The notes beneath the pieces are model-generated. The model did no database searches. It saw nothing but the letters and a program-made list of their open reading frames with translations, and was not told where the DNA came from. Positions 9,290-17,649 of a stretch of 64,000 nucleotides of DNA are shown here, in pieces. The stretch covers positions 1,394,001 through 1,458,000 of the forward strand of contig NZ_CP013355.1 of assembly GCF_001543325.1 (NCBI RefSeq), read 5' to 3'. Source of the DNA: Lutibacter profundi. Its GTDB lineage: Bacteria > Bacteroidota > Bacteroidia > Flavobacteriales > Flavobacteriaceae. A program made the position numbers and the translations under genes. Every line of letters starts with the position of its first letter. Position 1 is the first letter of the stretch.

Positions 9290-10228
9290 TTATATGGTTT
9301 TTTGTTTAGGTAAAATAAGCATTTCGCCCCATATTTTATCGTATTTTTGGGGCTTAAAATCGGGCATACCGCTTGCAGGAAAAAAGGTTAATTCTCCAAA
9401 GATAATTTTTTTATTTACTTCGTAAAAATCAACTCTTGTATAGGGAAACTCTGATGCTAAATCATTTGCAATAACAAGCATTTCATTAAACCCGCAAGGC
9501 TTTGGTATTTGTACCTCTGGCAAAGGTGTTAAATCTTTTCCAAAAGGCGCCAACTTCCAATTTAAATCGTAAAAATTTTGAGCATGTTTTTTTTGACCTC
9601 TACCATTGTTTGCTTGAATAAATTGTGCTTTTCCGTTAAAACAATGAAATTTATAATCCATTAAAGCACCGCTTTTGTCTTCCAAATAGTGTTCACATAC
9701 TAATTGTGGTTTTATATTTTTATACACCCACTCTCTACCATTCCAAAAAATATTGTGTTTTAACCAGCTTTTTAAAATACGTTTCCACAAAAACCAATTT
9801 ATGGTGGTTTTATCTTTTACTATTAAATTCCAACCACTGCCATGGCTTGCTTTTAGTACAAATTTGTTGGGTAATTTTTTTAAATCAATATCCGCTACAT
9901 TATCGTACACTTGTATTAACTTGTTTAGCAAATGTGCATAGCCCTTTTGTTTTAAATAAGCTCTTACTTCAAATTTATCGGCTGCTATAGGCATTGTTGG
10001 ATTGCGGTAATACAATTTTAACCATTGCATTTTTTCACTAAATAAGGTTGGATTTTTTAAATTTGGATAGCTCCCAGAATACGCGTAATACATATTGGTT
10101 ACGGCCTCTATATCAGTGTATTTTTTTAGTGCTTTTTGTCCTTTTAATCGCACAAATTCTGTCCAAACATAATACAGCAGTAAATTGTTATTCTTTAATT
10201 GAGTAAGTATGTTACGTAATTTTTTCAT
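9290..10228 (-). CDS. TupA-like ATP-grasp protein
   Basis: TupA-family proteins have an ATP-grasp fold. The founding member acts in teichuronopeptide synthesis in alkaliphilic Bacillus, where it probably links an amino acid to a polymer. Here the ~312-residue protein shows NPTLFSEKMQWLKLYYRNP, DKFEVRAYLKQKG, PNKFVLKASHGSGWN (the ATP-binding loop), DYKFHCFNGKAQFIQ and, late, FGELTFFPASGM. I chose the ATG at 10228; the longer frame uses a GTG and would overlap the upstream GT2 gene. It may add an amino acid or another acid by an amide bond to a polysaccharide residue. This last point is inference. Confidence 0.8.
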   Translation of the reverse strand: MKKLRNILTQLKNNNLLLYYVWTEFVRLKGQKALKKYTDIEAVTNMYYAYSGSYPNLKNPTLFSEKMQWLKLYYRNPTMPIAADKFEVRAYLKQKGYAHLLNKLIQVYDNVADIDLKKLPNKFVLKASHGSGWNLIVKDKTTINWFLWKRILKSWLKHNIFWNGREWVYKNIKPQLVCEHYLEDKSGALMDYKFHCFNGKAQFIQANNGRGQKKHAQNFYDLNWKLAPFGKDLTPLPEVQIPKPCGFNEMLVIANDLASEFPYTRVDFYEVNKKIIFGELTFFPASGMPDFKPQKYDKIWGEMLILPKQKTI

Positions 10229-10232
10229 GTTG

Positions 10233-11225
10233 TTATTGTTTAAAAAACCGATACACACTTCGTATTGCCAACCAACAATTTTGTTTCATTTTAGCTAATA
10301 TATCACCCTTTAAGGTCTTATAAAATAATTTTGATTGCCAACGTAAAGGCTTGTTGCTTTCAATATAGTTCAACTGGTCTGCATGTAAACGCTCTTTTAT
10401 TAATTCTAATGCTTTGGGTTTTAACTTTGTTGGCACCTTATCATACATTCCGGCCAATACATTTAGTTGTTGCCTTAAAAACTCCTCTTTATAGGTTTGG
10501 TATATCTTATGTTGTTCTAAGTACGCTTTGGTTTTGTCCATTACCGTAGCCAAATCAAACAAACGCTCATCTGCTTTATGTGTGGTGGCTTGTAGCTGTT
10601 GCCTGTAATAACTCAACCGTTCTGGTAGTAGCGCAATGGCATTTAATTGCGTTATTAATTGCCAATGTACCGGAATATCTTGCCGTGTTAGCCCTTTTGG
10701 AAATGAAATGTTTATTTCTTTTGCAACCGCTGTTTTAATTAATTTAATCCACGTAAAAGCTGGGCGTTGTAATAAGGCTATTTTATTAGTTTCAGCAATG
10801 TTTAACAATGTTGAAGGCACTTGTTTTTTTATTTGAATTTCAGTAGGATTCCAAAAGGTAATATAATCCCAAAGTACCATGTCTGCATCTTCACTTTCGG
10901 CTAATTGATAGGCTTTTTCTAGCATCGTAACGTCAAATAAATCGTCACCATCTACAAAAGTAACATACTTTCCTGTTGCCAGTGCCAAAGCTTCATTACG
11001 TGCAACGGCTAAACCTTCGTTATTCGGTTTCGCAGTTACCTTTATACGCGCATCATTTTGGGCATACTGGTTTAAAATTTCCAACGAACTGTCGGTAGAA
11101 CCATCATCTATACAAATAATTTCTATATTTTTAAGTGTTTGGTTTACAATACAATCTAAACTGCTACGCAGGTATTGTTCTACATTGTACACTGACATGG
11201 TTATGGAAACTAGTGGTTGTTTCAT
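10233..11225 (-). CDS. GT2-family glycosyltransferase
   Basis: An inverting GT-A glycosyltransferase. It has VSITMSVYNVEQYLRSSLD at the N-terminus, then IICIDDGSTDSS and the metal-binding TFVDGDDLF. I chose the ATG at 11225 (MKQPLVSI) because the family consensus starts there; an alternative ATG lies eight codons earlier at 11249. The first ~40 bp of its coding sequence recur in a degraded fragment at 12570-12611, on the far side of the DUF4143 ATPase gene. This suggests the locus was rearranged at this gene. Confidence 0.88.
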   Translation of the reverse strand: MKQPLVSITMSVYNVEQYLRSSLDCIVNQTLKNIEIICIDDGSTDSSLEILNQYAQNDARIKVTAKPNNEGLAVARNEALALATGKYVTFVDGDDLFDVTMLEKAYQLAESEDADMVLWDYITFWNPTEIQIKKQVPSTLLNIAETNKIALLQRPAFTWIKLIKTAVAKEINISFPKGLTRQDIPVHWQLITQLNAIALLPERLSYYRQQLQATTHKADERLFDLATVMDKTKAYLEQHKIYQTYKEEFLRQQLNVLAGMYDKVPTKLKPKALELIKERLHADQLNYIESNKPLRWQSKLFYKTLKGDILAKMKQNCWLAIRSVYRFFKQ

Positions 11226-11270
11226 TTGTTTGTTTCTTTCTTTACGCATTTAAAAGTGGTTATAATCACG

Positions 11271-12437
11271 TTATAAATAATCTTCTAAAAAAGCATTGTT
11301 TTTCCAATTAAAAACTTGATTGTTATTAGTTCTTTTTTGTTCTTGAACACCTGCGTAAAGTACAAATGCTTCATTTTCATGGCTTAGTTTTTTCCAATAG
11401 TTAATATTTTTAAACCAATTACTCATAAAGGTTTTACCAAATTTAATTTCTATAGGTATTGTTTTATTATAGGTATCTATTATTAAATCTATTTCATGTC
11501 CTGTTTTATCTCTCCAATAAAATAACGGTGGAATAATTGCTTTATTGGCATAATATTTAACCAAATCAATAACCACCATGGTTTCAAAAAGTGCTCCTTT
11601 AAATGGGTTGTTTTCTAGATGTTCTGGTTTGTTAATTCTTAATAATGAGCAAGCCAAACCAACATCGTAAAAATATAATTTTGGTCTTTTTACTATTGTT
11701 TTTTTGTAGTTTTTGTGGTGTGCCTTTAGCAGGTAAATAACAAAACTACTTTCTAAAATACCAATCCAAGATTTTATTGTTTTTAAATTTACACCTACAT
11801 CAATACTTATAGCATTTAAATTGAGTTCTTGTGCTGTTTGCCCAGCTAAAACTTGCATAAATTTCTCAAATATTAAAAGGTTATTAATATTTTTTATTTG
11901 CCTTACATCTCTTTCTATATAGGTTCTTATATAATTAGGATACCAATCTGATGGATTTATATTTTGGTCATAAACCGGAGGGTAAAATCCATTTAATATA
12001 TAATCAAAATCTGTTTGTTTACTAAATTTGGTTTTTGAGAGTTCTCTAACCGAGAATGGCAATAATGTTATAAAACCCACTCTACCTGCTAGGGTTTGTG
12101 CTATATTTTCTTGTAATAGAAAATTATTAGAGCCCGTTAAAATAAATAACCCTTTTTGAGTGTTGTTATCTATAATTTCTTGAAGGTAAGAAAACAACGA
12201 AGGAACACGTTGTATTTCATCTAAAATTGCACCGTTAGGTAAGTTTTCTAAAAAGCCTCTTGGATCTTCTATGGCGTAATTTCGTGTATCTAAGTTTTCT
12301 AACGATAGGTATTCTTTTTTGTTAAATACCGCTTTAACTAAAGTAGTTTTACCAGATTGTCTTGGACCAATAACGGCAACAACTTTAAATGACTGTGCTA
12401 ATTGAATTAACTTTGTTTGTGCTTCTCTACGAATCAT
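11271..12437 (-). CDS. AAA ATPase with DUF4143 (AAA_14 family)
   Basis: A 388-residue ATP-binding protein of a family common in bacterial and archaeal accessory DNA, with no settled function. Walker A is GPRQSGKTT (24-32), Walker B is GAILDEIQRV, and sensor-type ILTGSNNFLL follows. The C-terminal DUF4143 region carries a restriction-endonuclease-like HEIDLIID...PIEIKFG pattern (Asp and the E-x-K pair). It interrupts a run of glycosyltransferase genes, has its own promoter box four bases before the ATG, and is flanked by related GT2 sequence on both sides. It is therefore likely a mobile or cassette-type insertion rather than part of polysaccharide synthesis. A second family member lies at 21238-22359. 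Confidence 0.88.
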   Translation of the reverse strand: MIRREAQTKLIQLAQSFKVVAVIGPRQSGKTTLVKAVFNKKEYLSLENLDTRNYAIEDPRGFLENLPNGAILDEIQRVPSLFSYLQEIIDNNTQKGLFILTGSNNFLLQENIAQTLAGRVGFITLLPFSVRELSKTKFSKQTDFDYILNGFYPPVYDQNINPSDWYPNYIRTYIERDVRQIKNINNLLIFEKFMQVLAGQTAQELNLNAISIDVGVNLKTIKSWIGILESSFVIYLLKAHHKNYKKTIVKRPKLYFYDVGLACSLLRINKPEHLENNPFKGALFETMVVIDLVKYYANKAIIPPLFYWRDKTGHEIDLIIDTYNKTIPIEIKFGKTFMSNWFKNINYWKKLSHENEAFVLYAGVQEQKRTNNNQVFNWKNNAFLEDYL

Positions 12438-12441
12438 ATTA

Positions 12442-12462
12442 CAAAAATATGGAAAAATATGG
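12442..12462 (-). promoter_or_regulatory. Promoter box with direct repeat at a leaderless start
   Basis: On the minus strand a perfect Bacteroidota -7 element (TATTTTTG, at 12442-12449) lies four bases before the ATG of the DUF4143 ATPase. It is inside a tandem 10-bp repeat CCATATTTTT (12443-12452 and 12453-12462). Transcription would start at about the A of the ATG. No clear -33 TTG is present. Confidence 0.5.
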
Positions 12463-12534
12463 AATCAGATTACATTTTTATCAAGTTTATTGATTCGTTG
12501 TTATAAGAGCTTATTTGATTGTTTCTTATTCAAT

Positions 12535-12633
12535 TTATACTAGTTTGATATGTTTAAGCTTTCTGTTACGTAAGTATTGTTCTACATTGTAAACTGACAT
12601 GGTTATGGAAACTTTTGATAGTCTTTTTGGCAT
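12535..12633 (-). pseudogene. Truncated 5' fragment of a GT2 glycosyltransferase gene
   Basis: A 32-codon frame begins MPKRLSKVSITMSVYNVEQ and then diverges to a stop. The stretch VSITMSVYNVEQYLR is identical in protein, and nearly so in DNA (one or two differences over about 40 bp), to the start of the GT2 gene at 10233-11225. Everything after YLR is unrelated, so only the first ~20 codons of a GT2 gene survive. It lies between the DUF4143 ATPase gene and another GT2 gene. Confidence 0.75.
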
Positions 12634-12672
12634 ACAAGATACTGTACTTTTACAATTATAATATTTCTTTGT

Positions 12673-13653
12673 TTACTTTTTAAACTTTAAACATATTAAA
12701 TACCTATCTATAAGCTGAATAATTGGAATTACAATAGGAACTTTATTTGATATATTTAATAAAATGCTTCTCAAGTAATCTTTGTTTTCTAATAAAATTT
12801 CATCCATTATTCTACAAGATTTTATATCCTTTGCTTTACTGGCTATTAAGTATCTTAGCTTAGCTCTTAAATATAAAGCTTCTTTTACATAATCTTTACT
12901 CGATATATTAAAATATTCAATTATAAAAATAAAACCATAAAAGTAATGCTTTCTAAGATTCCATTGACAAGTAGAGTGAGATGCACTGTTAGGTAAAATT
13001 CTATAAACTGCTGTATATTCATTTAATATAGCAATCTTACTATAATATGAAACATAAATCCAAATATTATAATCTAGAATTGAAATTTCATCTTTATTTT
13101 TTTCATATAAATCTATAAATTCATAGATTAATGAACTCCGAACTAATACTGTTAATGTAGCAATAACACCTTTTTTTCCTAAAATAACATCTTTAAAATC
13201 ACATGTTTCTATATCGTGTTTTAGTTTTTTTTCTTTTTTTATAATTCCTGTAGTTTGATTAAGATTTTTTCTTAATGTGCTAACAATACCATAATCTTTA
13301 TTCTTTTTTAGAAAATCTACCTGCTTATGCAACTTGTAAGAATCTATCCAATAGTCATCACCTTCGCAAATTGCAATATATCTCCCTCTAGATTTACTAA
13401 CAGACCAAGAAAAATTTTTAGATATACCCTTATTTTGTATGTGATTATAATATCTAATCTCTATTTTACCCTTATAATTGCTAATTATTTTTTTTGCGAT
13501 TTCATCAGTATTATCAGATGATGCATCATTAGAAATAATTAATTCAACTTCAAAGTTATTTTTTTGCATCAAAACCCCTTCAATGGCTTGTTCAATATAT
13601 TTTTCATGATTATAAGTAATCATGATTACACTAACCATAGGGGTTTTACTCAT
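12673..13653 (-). CDS. GT2-family glycosyltransferase
   Basis: A GT-A glycosyltransferase of 326 residues. It shows MVSVIMITYNHEKYIEQAI, the nucleotide-site IISNDASSDNTDEIA in place of the commoner DDGSTD, and the metal-binding CEGDDYW (an E-G-D-D version of DxD). Such versions are typical of GT2 enzymes of O-antigen clusters. It begins 1 bp downstream of the acetyltransferase gene's stop, so it belongs to the same operon. The C-terminal part is rich in Lys and Ile with one weak hydrophobic stretch. The donor is not predictable. Confidence 0.86.
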   Translation of the reverse strand: MSKTPMVSVIMITYNHEKYIEQAIEGVLMQKNNFEVELIISNDASSDNTDEIAKKIISNYKGKIEIRYYNHIQNKGISKNFSWSVSKSRGRYIAICEGDDYWIDSYKLHKQVDFLKKNKDYGIVSTLRKNLNQTTGIIKKEKKLKHDIETCDFKDVILGKKGVIATLTVLVRSSLIYEFIDLYEKNKDEISILDYNIWIYVSYYSKIAILNEYTAVYRILPNSASHSTCQWNLRKHYFYGFIFIIEYFNISSKDYVKEALYLRAKLRYLIASKAKDIKSCRIMDEILLENKDYLRSILLNISNKVPIVIPIIQLIDRYLICLKFKK

Positions 13654-13654
13654 T

Positions 13655-14302
13655 TTAAAAATTTAAGGGTTCTTTTGTTTTAACTACTTTTGCAGGTATA
13701 CCCATTGCAATTGAATTATCTGGTATATTTTTTGTTACCACAGCACCTGCACCAATTGTAACATTTTTTCCAATTTTTACATTGGGTAATATAGTAACAT
13801 TTGTTCCTATAAAAGTAAACTTATCAATAAAGCAATTACCTGAAATATTAACACCTGGGCAAATTTCAACAAAATCTTCAATTTTTGTATCATGGCCTAT
13901 GGTACAAGATAAGTTTATTAAAACACCTTTTCCTATTTTAATGCTATTTGTTAAAATGGTGTTTGTCATAATATTAACACCTTCTTCAATCTTATTATCG
14001 TAATTACCTATTACAGCTAAAGGACTAATACTAGATGTATATTCTCCACCTAAGCTCACAAATTTTCTATATAACTGATAACGTGACTTCGGGTTTCCTA
14101 AACCTATGGTAAATTGTATACCATTTTTACTAAAAAAATCTTTAACCTGATTTTCATTTTTAAGTATTGGAAATATGTTATAAAGAAAATCACCAACATC
14201 ATCATTTACATCATCATAGAATGCAACTGCATCCACTTGGTTTTGTTGATAAAATATTTCTAACACTTCTTTAGCAAATCCTTTTGCTCCAATTATTAAC
14301 AT
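13655..14302 (-). CDS. PglD/VioB-type sugar N-acyltransferase
   Basis: A 215-residue acyltransferase of the PglD/NeuD group. A small N-terminal domain binds the nucleotide sugar (MLIIGAKGFAKEVLEI, with the conserved GxxGxxKE start). The rest is a left-handed beta helix of hexapeptide repeats ending in VTIGAGAVVTKNIPDNS and GIPAKVVK, with the catalytic-type His in CTIGHDTKIED. It overlaps the aminotransferase gene by 7 bp. The pairing predicts N-acetylation of the amino sugar made by that enzyme, probably giving dTDP-4-acetamido-4,6-dideoxyhexose. The acyl group could be other than acetyl. Confidence 0.82.
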   Translation of the reverse strand: MLIIGAKGFAKEVLEIFYQQNQVDAVAFYDDVNDDVGDFLYNIFPILKNENQVKDFFSKNGIQFTIGLGNPKSRYQLYRKFVSLGGEYTSSISPLAVIGNYDNKIEEGVNIMTNTILTNSIKIGKGVLINLSCTIGHDTKIEDFVEICPGVNISGNCFIDKFTFIGTNVTILPNVKIGKNVTIGAGAVVTKNIPDNSIAMGIPAKVVKTKEPLNF

Positions 14303-15378
14303 AACACACTATTATTTATAATATTAGAAATCTTAGTTATTTCGTTTTCTTTTAATTCCTTATATAGAGGTAAACATAGTACCCGAGAAGCAATACTTTC
14401 TGATATTAGCATTTTTTTGTTATCAACAACATAGTTTAACGTATTTAGAGAGGGATAAAAATAACGCCTTGGGAAAATTTGTTCATCATTTAATAGTTGT
14501 TGCACTTCTAATAACATTACTTCACTTTTAAAAATTACAGGATAATAGCTATAATTCCATTGAGTATTTTCTCTAATTTTCAGCTTTTGTAACCTTGTAA
14601 AATCTAAATGTGCATTGTAAAAATTAACTACTTTTTTTCTGCCTTTTAATATGATATCCATATAGGGTAATACTGTCAAGCCCATTGCCGCTTGTAGCTC
14701 AGACATTTTTCCGTTAATACCCAAACCATGAAATGATGTTGCTGTTTTATGTCCAAAATTATGGCTGTAAAACAACTTATGAAATAATTTTTTATTGGCA
14801 GAAAAAATGGCACCTCCTTCGCCTGTATGAAAAAGTTTGGTTGCATGAAAGCTACAAGTACTTACGTCTCCATAGTCAAAAATAGATTTACCCTTATAAG
14901 TTACGCCAAAAGTATGTGCAGCATCGTAAATTACTTTTAAATGATGTTTTTTAGCAATAGCTTCAATAGCTTCAATATTACAAGGGTTTCCAAATACATG
15001 AGTTGCCAAAATAGCCGTTGTTTTAGAAGTTATTGCTGCTTCAATTTTGGTTTCATCTATCGTTAAATAATCTGGGTGAATATCTACAAAAACAGGTGTG
15101 CAATTTTCCCAAACAATAGCTGCCGTAGTTGCTACATAGCTAAAAGGAGTTGTTATAATCTCTCCACCTTTTCCTAAATTTTTTAAAGCTATTTGCAAAG
15201 GAATTGTTCCATTGTTTGTTAAAAGCAAATTAGATACTGATAAATATTTTTTTAAACTATCTTCTAGTTCTAACACGAGCTCACCACGATTAGTCAACCA
15301 TTCATTTTTCCAAATGCGTTTTAATTGCTTTTGATATTCAGCTATTGGTGGAAAAAAAGTTTTAGTAACGTTAATCAT
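14296..15378 (-). CDS. vioA: DegT/StrS-type sugar aminotransferase, VioA-like
   Basis: A PLP-dependent aminotransferase of 360 residues acting on a keto-nucleotide sugar. The PLP-binding Lys is K181 in FHATKLFHTGEGG, and D152 in VIYDAAH binds the pyridine nitrogen. From memory, the N-terminus (FFPPIAEYQKQLKRIWKNEW, then LTNNGTIPLQIAL and ITTPFSYVATT) resembles VioA, which makes dTDP-4-amino-4,6-dideoxyglucose, more than FdtB/QdtB, which aminate C3. Its likely substrate is the RfbB product dTDP-4-keto-6-deoxyglucose. It overlaps the flippase gene by 4 bp and the acetyltransferase gene by 7 bp. The C4 versus C3 assignment is inference. Confidence 0.78.
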   Translation of the reverse strand: MINVTKTFFPPIAEYQKQLKRIWKNEWLTNRGELVLELEDSLKKYLSVSNLLLTNNGTIPLQIALKNLGKGGEIITTPFSYVATTAAIVWENCTPVFVDIHPDYLTIDETKIEAAITSKTTAILATHVFGNPCNIEAIEAIAKKHHLKVIYDAAHTFGVTYKGKSIFDYGDVSTCSFHATKLFHTGEGGAIFSANKKLFHKLFYSHNFGHKTATSFHGLGINGKMSELQAAMGLTVLPYMDIILKGRKKVVNFYNAHLDFTRLQKLKIRENTQWNYSYYPVIFKSEVMLLEVQQLLNDEQIFPRRYFYPSLNTLNYVVDNKKMLISESIASRVLCLPLYKELKENEITKISNIINNSVLC

Positions 15379-16814
15379 AGTTTTTTTATAATATTTATAA
15401 GTTCAGTTAAAGAATTTAACTTAAATAGATAAGATAAAGGTATATAAAAAACAAATGCCATAAAACCACCTATTAACAAACGAACTAAATCATATTTAAA
15501 CAATTTAATTACGGCATAATCAATCCCATATACTAATATACCTGTTATTAATGCTAAAGCTAAAATAGGTAGGATATCTTTAACCTGTTCAAAAGTAGAA
15601 TAATTAATAAATTTACCTGAATAATATGTATTTACAAAAAATGCTAGTAGAGATACTAAGACACTCCCATATAGCAACCCATAAATACCAAATTGAAAAG
15701 CAATAACAATTACTATGATAGTTATTGTTTTCTTTATAACTTCTAACTTTAAAAATAAATCACTTCTTCCTTTTACATTAAGGATATTTAAATTATACGC
15801 ATGAATAGGGTATAAAATACCTGTAAATATTAAGATTTGAAAATATGGAACCGCAGGTAACCATTTTTCTGTAAACAAAAAGCGAAATAAAGGTTCTGCC
15901 AAAACACCCAAAACTATTAGTGTAGGAGCTACAATAAAAACAATCATTTGCATAATTTTTTTATAAACACTTTTTAATTGTACATCATCATCTTGTATTT
16001 TCGCAAATAAAGGATAACTAACCTTTCCTATCACAGCTGAAATACTACCAACGGGGAAGAGTTGTAAACTATTAGCTCGTTGATAGTAACCTACTTTTGC
16101 TATTGGGAAAAATTTTCCTATGATGATAGCATAAGCATTTGTAAAAATAGTATCTAAAATACCTGATAACGTCAGTTTATAACCAAAATTAAAATGATAT
16201 ATAAATTTTTCTTTACTAAACACCCAAGAAGGAGTCCATTTAGACCAATACCACAATTGTAAGGTACTTACAATTGATTGTGTCAATATTTGCCCTACTA
16301 AACTCCATACTCCATATCCTGAATAAGCCATATAAATTCCAACACCACCACTCACAATGAGCGATGGTACTGCTACTATCATTTGAGTTTTGAAATCCAT
16401 TAGTTTAGTTAATCGTGTTAACTGAATCATAGAGAAAGCATTTATAATAAAAGTAATAGCATACCAACGCACAATATTTGTCAATATATCTTGGTTATAA
16501 AAATTGGCTATGTATGGTGCAATTGCAAATATTATAGCATAAATTACAACACTACCACCTAAATTAAAAAAAAAAACAGTAGAATAGTCTTCTTGGTTTG
16601 GGTTTTTGGAACGTATTAATGAGGAGCCCAAACCAGCATTCATCAATATTGTTCCTATACCCATAAAGACTGAAATCATTGCTATAAGCCCAAACTCTTC
16701 AGGTAATAATAAGCGAGCTAAGATAACAGAAACCACAAATGCTATCCCCTGTGTACTAAACTGCTGCAAGAAAGTCCAAAAAACTCCAGAAAGGGCCTTT
16801 TTCTTTAATGACAT
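15375..16814 (-). CDS. MOP-superfamily polysaccharide flippase (Wzx/WzxC-like)
   Basis: A 479-residue membrane protein with about twelve to fourteen hydrophobic segments. The N-terminus is typical of WzxC-like flippases: SGVFWTFLQQFSTQGIAFVVS followed by LARLLLPEEFGLIAMISVF. It also has GKFFPIAKVGYYQRANSLQ and SLFAKIQDD-like segments in the middle. It would move undecaprenyl-linked repeat units to the periplasmic face for the EpsG-like polymerase. It is the first intact gene of the compact cluster that runs down to 1.9 kb and follows an fdtA relic. Confidence 0.88.
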   Translation of the reverse strand: MSLKKKALSGVFWTFLQQFSTQGIAFVVSVILARLLLPEEFGLIAMISVFMGIGTILMNAGLGSSLIRSKNPNQEDYSTVFFFNLGGSVVIYAIIFAIAPYIANFYNQDILTNIVRWYAITFIINAFSMIQLTRLTKLMDFKTQMIVAVPSLIVSGGVGIYMAYSGYGVWSLVGQILTQSIVSTLQLWYWSKWTPSWVFSKEKFIYHFNFGYKLTLSGILDTIFTNAYAIIIGKFFPIAKVGYYQRANSLQLFPVGSISAVIGKVSYPLFAKIQDDDVQLKSVYKKIMQMIVFIVAPTLIVLGVLAEPLFRFLFTEKWLPAVPYFQILIFTGILYPIHAYNLNILNVKGRSDLFLKLEVIKKTITIIVIVIAFQFGIYGLLYGSVLVSLLAFFVNTYYSGKFINYSTFEQVKDILPILALALITGILVYGIDYAVIKLFKYDLVRLLIGGFMAFVFYIPLSYLFKLNSLTELINIIKKL

Positions 16815-16815
16815 T

Positions 16816-16939
16816 TTTTGATAATTCCATTTAAATAATTCATCAAAATCTACTTTTATATAATTTTATCGTGCCCTATCTCTTTATTCCCTCTACGGTC
16901 TAAAATTTTAGGGAGTTCTATTAGCTGTACGTTATCCAT
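16816..16939 (-). pseudogene. Internally deleted relic of an fdtA-like sugar ketoisomerase gene
   Basis: An ATG at 16937-16939 opens a 27-codon frame starting MDNVQLIELPKILDRRGN. This matches the N-terminus of the FdtA/QdtA (WxcM-like) dTDP-6-deoxy-hex-4-ulose 3,4-ketoisomerases, which begin with a similar IELPKI.D.RGNL motif. The frame then stops at 16856. Directly after, in another frame, comes NYIKVDFDELFKWNYQKM, which resembles the acidic-aromatic C-terminal end of the same family. The middle ~95 codons appear to be lost. The flippase ATG follows at once. It suggests the locus once made a 3-amino sugar. Confidence 0.6.
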
Positions 16940-17221
16940 TGTTGTATTTTAAGATTACCTAACACTCTCTAAAACGGTTTGTAACGGGTTTTGGTACACT
17001 TGTATAAATTGTTTGTAATTGGAATAAAACTGTATTCCTGAGCTTTTACCAGTATTATTTTTTCCATGGGGTTGGTTTTAATTTGGTAAATTTAATATTT
17101 TTTAGGGGTTTAGTCTTCTTTAACGTTAAATTTTAGTTTTTTTATCACTTTTGTAACTGTTTTATGTGTTTTTTGAGATAGATTGAAGGGGTTGAGGGGT
17201 CTTGCGGTCGGGTTGTCTTGC

Positions 17222-17645
17222 AAGCTCACTTTTCAAAACTATTCTCAATACTATTTTTCTTCATTCCATTTCAAAAAACAACTTGAACTGACATTTTCCT
17301 TTTCACTCTTCACTCTTCACTCTTCACTCTTCACTTCTCACTTTTTATCCTGAGCGTAGCCAAAGGGCTCACTTTTCAAAACTGTTCTCGATACTATTTT
17401 TCTTCATTCCATTTCGAAAAACAACTTGAACTGACATTTTCCTTTTCACTCTTCACTTTTCACTCTTCACTTTTTACTTTTCACTTTTTATCCTGAGCGT
17501 AGCCGAAGGGCTCACTTTTCACTTTTTACTCTTCACCCCTCTCTTTTCACTTTTCACTTTTTATCCTGAGCGTAGCCGAAGGGCTCACTTTTTACTTTAT
17601 ACTTTACGCTCTGCCCTCCTCTTTGGGGGCTAGGGGGCTTTTTCA
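17222..17645. repeat. Mosaic of short intergenic repeats after the YhcG gene
   Basis: Two ~70-bp direct copies of a CAAAACT(A/G)TTCTC(A/G)ATACT... block lie at about 17234-17305 and 17378-17450. They are separated and followed by runs of the 7-mers CACTCTT, CACTTTT and CACTTCT, and by three TGAGCGTAGCC(A/G)AAGGGCTCA elements (near 17350, 17493 and 17564). A GC-rich GGGGGCTAGGGGGC segment near 17620 ends the block. The 16940-17221 stretch upstream holds nothing I recognise apart from a G-rich GGTCTTGCGGTCG word near 17196. Confidence 0.85.
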
Positions 17646-17649
17646 ATTT

